Part shown: positions 13,656 to 17,380 of the stretch, piece by piece
How the letters are laid out: each line of letters opens with the position of its first letter
How positions within the stretch are numbered: the first letter of the stretch is position 1
Assembly: GCA_014879855.1 (NCBI GenBank)
Contig: JACSRH010000082.1
Span: forward strand, 1 to 17,380
Source: Caldilineaceae bacterium
Lineage (GTDB): Bacteria > Chloroflexota > Anaerolineae > Caldilineales > Caldilineaceae
Length of the DNA stretch: 17,380 nt
Reading direction: 5' to 3'
The notes under the pieces: generated by a model
Seen by the model: only the letters and a program-made list of their open reading frames with translations
The model's database searches: none
What the model was told of the DNA's origin: nothing
Translations under genes and position numbers: made by a program

Positions 13656-14381
13656 GTGTCTATTTTTCAGCAATTTGAAGAAACGGTGCGGGCAGGGAAA
13701 CTGGCCGCAATGGCGACCGTGTTGACCGGCCCTGCCATCGGCGCCAAGCTGCTGCTCTTTGCCGACGGCGCAACTGCTGGCGCGCTTGGCGCGGCCGGGC
13801 TGGATGAAGCCGTGCGAGCACGCGCGCCCTTTTGCTTTGCCAGCCTGCAACCCGAACGGCTGACGGTGGAAACCGCGGCGGGGCTGGTCGATGTTTTCAT
13901 CGATGTGCAGCCGCCCCCCCCGCGTCTGTGGATAGTAGGCGCCGTCCACATTGCGGTCGCGCTGGCAACTTATGCCAGGCCGCTGGGGTTTCGCACGATC
14001 GTGCTTGACCCGCGCACCGCTTTTGCCACGCCGGCGCGCTTTGCACACGCCGACGAACTGATCACCGGCTGGCCGGCTGACGTACTCGCCGCGGCCCAGC
14101 TTGACGAAAGCGCGTGTGTGGTCGTGCTGACGCATGACGAGAAGATCGACAATCCCGCGCTGGCCGCGGCCTTGCAGAGCCCAGCGCGTTACATCGGCGC
14201 GCTGGGGTCGCGCAAAACACATGCCAAACGTATGGTTGCGCTTCAGGCGCTGGGCATAGACGAGGCGCAGCGCGCCCGCATCCACGCGCCGATCGGTCTC
14301 AATATCGGCGCGCAGCGACCGGAGGAGATCGCGTTGGCGATCATGGCGGAGATCGTGGCAGTAGTGAATGGCGTGGGATGA
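13656..14381 (+). CDS. xdhC: XdhC-family protein, Rossmann domain (XdhC_C)
   Basis: The second half of the divided XdhC, 241 residues. The GTG start at 13656 is chosen because GAGG lies 5 nt upstream and it opens the conserved segment SIFQQFEETVRAGK; a longer GTG start at 13590 would overlap the previous gene and add non-conserved sequence. Residues 1-85 resemble a degenerate XdhC_CoxI domain ending in DVFIDVQPPPP. Residues 90-240 are the XdhC_C Rossmann domain: LWIVGAVHIAVAL (about 91-103), FRTIVLDPR, RFAHADELITGWP, VVLTHDEKID (about 156-165), YIGALGSRKT (about 179-188), PIGLNIGA (212-219) and PEEIALAIMAEIV (222-234). It is expected to act with the preceding protein in molybdenum cofactor handling. 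The PPPP stretch is written by a run of eight C. The last codons and stop lie inside a 14-bp tandem repeat. Confidence 0.88.
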   Translation: MSIFQQFEETVRAGKLAAMATVLTGPAIGAKLLLFADGATAGALGAAGLDEAVRARAPFCFASLQPERLTVETAAGLVDVFIDVQPPPPRLWIVGAVHIAVALATYARPLGFRTIVLDPRTAFATPARFAHADELITGWPADVLAAAQLDESACVVVLTHDEKIDNPALAAALQSPARYIGALGSRKTHAKRMVALQALGIDEAQRARIHAPIGLNIGAQRPEEIALAIMAEIVAVVNGVG

Positions 14382-14422
14382 ATGGCGTGGGATGAAGGGC
14401 GTGGGGTGAAGGGCGTGGGGTG
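14367..14422. repeat. Four tandem 14-bp units spanning the XdhC stop codon
   Basis: aatggcgtgggatg occurs at 14367-14380 and 14381-14394. The close variant aagggcgtggggtg occurs at 14395-14408 and 14409-14422. The first unit supplies the codons for Asn-Gly-Val-Gly and the start of the TGA stop of the XdhC Rossmann gene; the rest is intergenic. Units within each pair are identical and the two pairs differ by two bases, as if a pair was diversified and then duplicated. Confidence 0.85.
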
Positions 14423-14444
14423 AAGGAGACAAGGACAAACTATC

Positions 14445-14458
14445 AATGGTGAATGGTG
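14445..14458. repeat. Two tandem aatggtg units
   Basis: A 7-bp unit is repeated directly in the gap before the aminotransferase gene, followed by aatcc. It is short and could be chance, but it adds to the run of repeats in this gap. Confidence 0.4.
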
Positions 14459-14497
14459 AATCCTCCCCCTCATCCTCTTCTTTTCTTTCCAATTCAT

Positions 14498-14501
14498 GGA
14501 G
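14498..14501 (+). promoter_or_regulatory. Ribosome binding site deciding the aminotransferase start
   Basis: GGAG followed by six bases precedes the ATG at 14508. The earlier in-frame ATG at 14496 overlaps this site and is preceded only by a pyrimidine-rich stretch (14461-14490) with no Shine-Dalgarno. The downstream ATG is therefore the likelier start. Confidence 0.6.
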
Positions 14502-14507
14502 AAACCT

Positions 14508-15818
14508 ATGGACACGCAGACAATTTTAGAAAAACAGCGCGCGTACTTGTGGCCGAATCACATTCTGTATTACACCGAGCCGCTGCCCCTCGCGCGCGGT
14601 GACGGCCTCTACGTGTGGGATACCGATGGCAGGCAGTATCTCGACTTCTTTGGCGGCATTCTTACCACCAGCGTAGGGCACAATAACCCGCACGTGGTCG
14701 AGCGCGTGCGCGAGCAGGCGGCTAAGCTGATCCACTCGTCCACGCTCTACCCCAACGAAAATCATGTGAATCTTGCTGAAAAGCTGGCAGAGATCGCGCC
14801 GGGCCGGCTGCAGATGTCCTACTTCACCAACTCCGGCAGCGAGGCCAACGAGACGGCGATTGTCGCCGCGCAGACCTACACCGACGCCCGCGAGATCGTG
14901 GCGTTGCGCCACGCCTACAGCGGCCGCACCTCGCTGACGATGAGCGTCACCGCGCATTCGACGTGGAAGCTGGGCAAGAGTTTCAGCCCCGACATCAAAC
15001 ATGCGATCAACCCCTATTGTTATCGCTGCCCGCTCAAGCTGACCTACCCATCGTGCGACGTCGCCTGCGTACAGGACATCGAGGATGTAATCCGGACGAC
15101 CACCTCAGGCCGGATCGCCGCGTTCATGGCGGAGCCGATCCAGGGCGTCGGCGGCTTTATCACCCCACCCGAAGAGTACTTTGCACGGGCCGTGGAAATT
15201 GCGCGCCACTACGGCGGCGTCTTTATCTGCGACGAGGTGCAGACTGGCTTTGGTCGCACCGGCAGCCACTGGTTTGGCATCTCCCACTGGGGCGTCGCGC
15301 CAGAGATCATGACGATGGCCAAAGGCATCGCCAACGGGCTGCCGATGGGCAACACCATCACCACACCCGAAGTCGCGCAGGCGATGGTCGGCCAGGGGTT
15401 GACGATCAGCACCTTTGGCGGCAACCCTGTCTCGACCGCGGCCGCGCTGGGCACGATCGAGGCGATGGAAGCAGCCGGCGGGCCGCCGCACTTTGCCGCG
15501 CTCGGCGCGCGCCTGCGCGCCGGGCTTGACCGGCTCGGTGAGAAGTACCCGCTGATCGGCGACGTGCGCGGCAAGGGATTGATGCAGGGCATCGAAATGG
15601 TGCGCGACCGCCAGCACAAGGAGCCGGCGCCGCAAGCCGTGGCGCAACTCTTCGAAGAGACGCGCGCGCGGGGGCTGCTGATCGGCAAGGGCGGTCTCTA
15701 CGGCAACGTCATCCGCATCTCGCCCGCGCTGACTGTGAGCGAAACCCAGATCGACGGTGCATTGGAAATTCTGGACTACGCGCTCGGCGTTGTCCATGAG
15801 ACGCAGGGTGTGGGGTAA
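14508..15818 (+). CDS. Class III PLP-dependent aminotransferase, AGXT2-like (alanine--glyoxylate or omega-amino-acid type)
   Basis: A 436-residue fold-type I aminotransferase of full length. Motifs: GDGLYVWDTDGRQYLDFFGG near the N-terminus, FTNSGSEANETAI (PLP phosphate site, Gly110-Asn114), AEPIQGVGGF, CDEVQTGFGRTG (Asp242 pairs with the PLP pyridine nitrogen), TMAKGIANGLPMG (Lys272 forms the PLP Schiff base), STFGGNP and GDVRGKGLMQGIEM. The last two, together with the general pattern, match alanine-glyoxylate aminotransferase 2 better than ornithine or GABA transaminases. Substrates in that group include glyoxylate, beta-alanine and 3-aminoisobutyrate; which applies here cannot be read from sequence. 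Four cysteines (171, 174, 183, 187) cluster in the large domain. It lies 126 bp downstream of xdhC and ends at a strong hairpin shared with a convergent gene. A role in nucleobase or glyoxylate metabolism beside the XdhC genes is possible but is inference. Confidence 0.88.
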   Translation: MDTQTILEKQRAYLWPNHILYYTEPLPLARGDGLYVWDTDGRQYLDFFGGILTTSVGHNNPHVVERVREQAAKLIHSSTLYPNENHVNLAEKLAEIAPGRLQMSYFTNSGSEANETAIVAAQTYTDAREIVALRHAYSGRTSLTMSVTAHSTWKLGKSFSPDIKHAINPYCYRCPLKLTYPSCDVACVQDIEDVIRTTTSGRIAAFMAEPIQGVGGFITPPEEYFARAVEIARHYGGVFICDEVQTGFGRTGSHWFGISHWGVAPEIMTMAKGIANGLPMGNTITTPEVAQAMVGQGLTISTFGGNPVSTAAALGTIEAMEAAGGPPHFAALGARLRAGLDRLGEKYPLIGDVRGKGLMQGIEMVRDRQHKEPAPQAVAQLFEETRARGLLIGKGGLYGNVIRISPALTVSETQIDGALEILDYALGVVHETQGVG

Positions 15819-15827
15819 GTGCAATCT

Positions 15828-15876
15828 CTAATCTCCAATCTCTAACCTCGTACTGAGATTCGAGATTGGTGATTAG
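15828..15876. terminator. Bidirectional hairpin terminator between convergent genes
   Basis: Arms 15828-15849 and 15855-15876 pair at 19 of 22 positions around a 5-nt loop (gtact). It lies 9 bp after the aminotransferase stop and 18 bp before the stop of the convergent uvsE gene, where a shared terminator is expected. The left arm is built from AATCTCY heptamers (15823-15849). There is no strong T-run, so it may work as a generic stem or be a repeat element co-opted as a terminator. Confidence 0.65.
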
Positions 15877-15894
15877 GTGATGGAAAACCATCGC

Positions 15895-16893
15895 TTACCC
15901 CACCACGCCCGCCAATGCCGGCGCGAATTGGGCAATCTGCTCGCGCAGGCGCAGCAGCGCCAGATCCTTCGCCTTCGCCTCCAGCATCACGTCGAAGGGA
16001 CGCACGCACAGTCGTTGGGCGGCGTGAACGAGGTCGATGAACGTAAAGGGATCGAGAAAGTCGCTGTGCTGGTTGGGCAGCGGCGGCTGCAGCCGTTCAC
16101 CCAACGGCGTGCGGAGCGTGCGCAGCGTGGTGCGCGGGCTGCTGAAGTGAAGCTTGGGGCGGCGATCCCCTGGCCACGTCGCCAGCGCCGCGGGCAGCGC
16201 ATCTTCCAACAGGCGGCCAGTGGGGTTCAGGCAGCGCAGATGGAGCGTATCCAGCACCACCGGAATCCCCGTGCGGCGGTGAATCCACAACACATCCTCG
16301 AACGAGTAGCGCCGGTCGTCGTGTTCGAGCGCTAAACGGCGGCGCACGGCTTCGGGTAAGGCCAGGAAGTGCCCGGCAAAGCGTTCACGCCCTGCGTTTG
16401 CATCCCCATAGACGCCCCCGACATGCACCACGATCACAGCATCAGCAGTAAGCCCCATCGCATCCATCAGCATGGCGGACGCGGCCAATTCCACGCGCGC
16501 GCGCTGGACAAGCCCATCATCCGGCGCGTTCAGTTGCACGTAGTGCGCAGGATGCATCGTCACACGCAGCCCGTAGGCGCGGATCAGATCGCCGGTGATC
16601 GCAAGGTCCGTGGCGCATTCCTCGAGCTGGCGGTGAAACGCCGGCAAGCCCGGATGGGTCAGATAGGGCGCAAGCTGTCCGGCAAGCCGGTACACGCGGA
16701 TCTGCTTGCGGTGCAGATACTCGAAAATATCGCGCAGATAGGCGAGGCTGACGCTGAGGTGTGGTTCATTCTGCCAGCGACGGCTGTCGTGCGAACGCAG
16801 CGGCTCGCCGATCACCTTGACGGGGAGGCCAAGCCGGATGAAGGAGGGGCGAGGCGCGCATTGCGCAGGGCGGCTGTCAGGATCTCCGCTCAT
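15895..16893 (-). CDS. uvsE: UV damage endonuclease (UvsE/UvdE)
   Basis: A 332-residue TIM-barrel endonuclease that nicks DNA 5' of UV photoproducts and some other lesions, starting an alternative excision repair. Signatures in order: RLGLPVK near residue 20, YRLAGQLAPYLTHP (about 68-81), MHPAHYVQLN (His114), VHVGGVYGD (His157), LALEHDD (Glu190), VLDTLH (Asp215, His218), PKLHFSS (Lys247, His249), HSDF (His276) and MLEAKAKD (Glu305). These match the metal ligands and conserved lysine of characterised UVDE. The lesion-probing Gln-Tyr pair of the Thermus enzyme appears here as His117-Tyr118. The start at 16893 is chosen because a GAGAG-type ribosome site precedes it and the length fits the family; an upstream ATG at 16926 (10 bp after the DUF2071 stop) would add 11 residues. 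It follows the DUF2071 gene on the same strand, probably in one operon. Confidence 0.9.
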   Translation of the reverse strand: MSGDPDSRPAQCAPRPSFIRLGLPVKVIGEPLRSHDSRRWQNEPHLSVSLAYLRDIFEYLHRKQIRVYRLAGQLAPYLTHPGLPAFHRQLEECATDLAITGDLIRAYGLRVTMHPAHYVQLNAPDDGLVQRARVELAASAMLMDAMGLTADAVIVVHVGGVYGDANAGRERFAGHFLALPEAVRRRLALEHDDRRYSFEDVLWIHRRTGIPVVLDTLHLRCLNPTGRLLEDALPAALATWPGDRRPKLHFSSPRTTLRTLRTPLGERLQPPLPNQHSDFLDPFTFIDLVHAAQRLCVRPFDVMLEAKAKDLALLRLREQIAQFAPALAGVVG

Positions 16894-16936
16894 ATTTCTC
16901 TCTGTGTCGTCGTCTGGCTTGCGCATGGCGCGCCTG

Positions 16937-17380
16937 TCACGGCTCCACCGGGCGCAGCGGCCAGACGACGACCTCCAGCCGGCGCGCAAAGTGGAGCAGC
17001 GGCGCCGCGGCGGGCAGGCGGATCGCGGCGGCGCCAGCCATCGTGTTGATCAAAAAGTCGGCGGTTGCTGTTTGTAGCGGCCATGGCGCGTGATGGATCT
17101 CACCGATGCAAGGGCGGCCTTTTGCATCGACCGTGTAGAGACAATAGCGTTCGGTCAGCCAATGGTCGAGATCGCCGGGCTGTGCGCGATAGCAGGGGCC
17201 GGTCGGTCTGTAACCGGCCACCAGGTCAGCCGCCGGCGCGCCTCGATGGGTGCGCCGGCTGGCGTAATGCACCGTGCGGCCATCGTAGTGGGTGCGCATT
17301 GCGGCGTCGAAGTAGGGCAAGTGAAAGGTGCGGCGGGCAATGCGCACCGCAACAGGATTGGCGGCGTCCAGGCTGAAGAA
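16937..17380 (-). CDS. DUF2071 (YqjF-like) protein, C-terminal part (5' partial)
   Basis: The frame is open to the window edge, so the N-terminus is missing and the GTG at 17347 is internal; 147 residues are visible. The pattern matches DUF2071: FFSLDAANPVAVRIARRTF, then LPYFDAAM, a YASRR strand, the segment from PGDLDHWLTERYCLY, the IHHAPWPLQTA motif, and the closing PLLHFARRLEVVVWPLRPV. The family has no established function. The uvsE gene follows within 10 to 43 bp depending on its start, so the two are probably co-transcribed; whether that reflects a shared role in damage response is open. Confidence 0.85.
   Translation of the reverse strand, partial: FFSLDAANPVAVRIARRTFHLPYFDAAMRTHYDGRTVHYASRRTHRGAPAADLVAGYRPTGPCYRAQPGDLDHWLTERYCLYTVDAKGRPCIGEIHHAPWPLQTATADFLINTMAGAAAIRLPAAAPLLHFARRLEVVVWPLRPVEP

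Noticed and set aside
14367..14422. Possible CRISPR or satellite array
   Set aside because: The units are contiguous 14-mers with no spacers and there are no cas genes in the window.
13626..14492. 288-residue - strand frame opposite the XdhC Rossmann gene
   Set aside because: It has no recognisable domain and its N-terminus is written by the 14-bp tandem repeats; the + strand protein is well conserved.
15105..15824. 239-residue - strand frame opposite the aminotransferase
   Set aside because: It is an antisense shadow; the + strand carries all PLP-enzyme motifs over the same bases.
16369..17049. 226-residue + strand frame opposite uvsE and the DUF2071 gene
   Set aside because: It is an antisense shadow with Arg/Ala/Pro-rich composition and no motifs; it crosses two real genes.

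Overview
This is a 17.4 kb, GC-rich, gene-dense bacterial segment. The gene content looks chromosomal: ribosome rescue, signal transduction, molybdo-enzyme maturation, an aminotransferase and DNA repair. I found no rRNA, tRNA, CRISPR array, transposase, phage gene or replication origin. A divided XdhC, a CoxE-like VWA protein, very large multi-GAF sensor kinases and an NFACT protein together suggest a member of the Chloroflexota (Anaerolineae/Caldilineae-like). That placement rests on gene style only, not on a marker gene.

Layout. (1) 2-1012, + strand: the C-terminal part of an NFACT/RqcH-like protein, cut by the window start. (2) 1040-9542, - strand: a tightly coupled signalling operon, transcribed from about 9.6 kb leftward. 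It encodes a 1283-residue 7TM-PAS-4xGAF HisKA_2 kinase, then an 884-residue Cache-HAMP-PAS-PAS HisKA_2 kinase (7-bp overlap), then a soluble REC-PAS-HisKA-HATPase-REC hybrid (3-bp gap, strong SD). The hybrid gene is split into two frames at a six-base poly-G tract, which is either a real frameshift or a homopolymer sequencing error. (3) 9543-9844: a divergent regulatory region with a perfect 11-bp inverted repeat. (4) 9845-14381, + strand: a lipoprotein with two related beta-type domains, a CoxE-like VWA protein, a DUF1653 plus alpha/alpha-toroid fusion, and a two-gene XdhC (N-terminal domain and Rossmann domain on separate proteins). (5) 14508-15818, + strand: a class III aminotransferase of the AGXT2 type. 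(6) 15895-17380, - strand: a UvsE-type UV damage endonuclease preceded by a DUF2071 (YqjF-like) protein that runs off the window.

How the genes may work together. The three kinases probably form one multi-input phosphorelay: two membrane HisKA_2 kinases with different sensors, next to a soluble hybrid with a receiver at each end. No DNA-binding or cyclic-nucleotide output domain is present, so the output partner must be elsewhere. The CoxE-like and XdhC proteins are accessory factors for xanthine-dehydrogenase/CO-dehydrogenase-type molybdenum hydroxylases, but neither the hydroxylase subunits nor the usual CoxD ATPase lies in the window.

Intergenic DNA in the right half is rich in short tandem repeats (units of 7, 9 and 14 bp) and imperfect palindromes. 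One is a 22-bp-arm hairpin that is a good bidirectional terminator; another is a nested palindrome of about 80 bp that looks like a dispersed repeat element.
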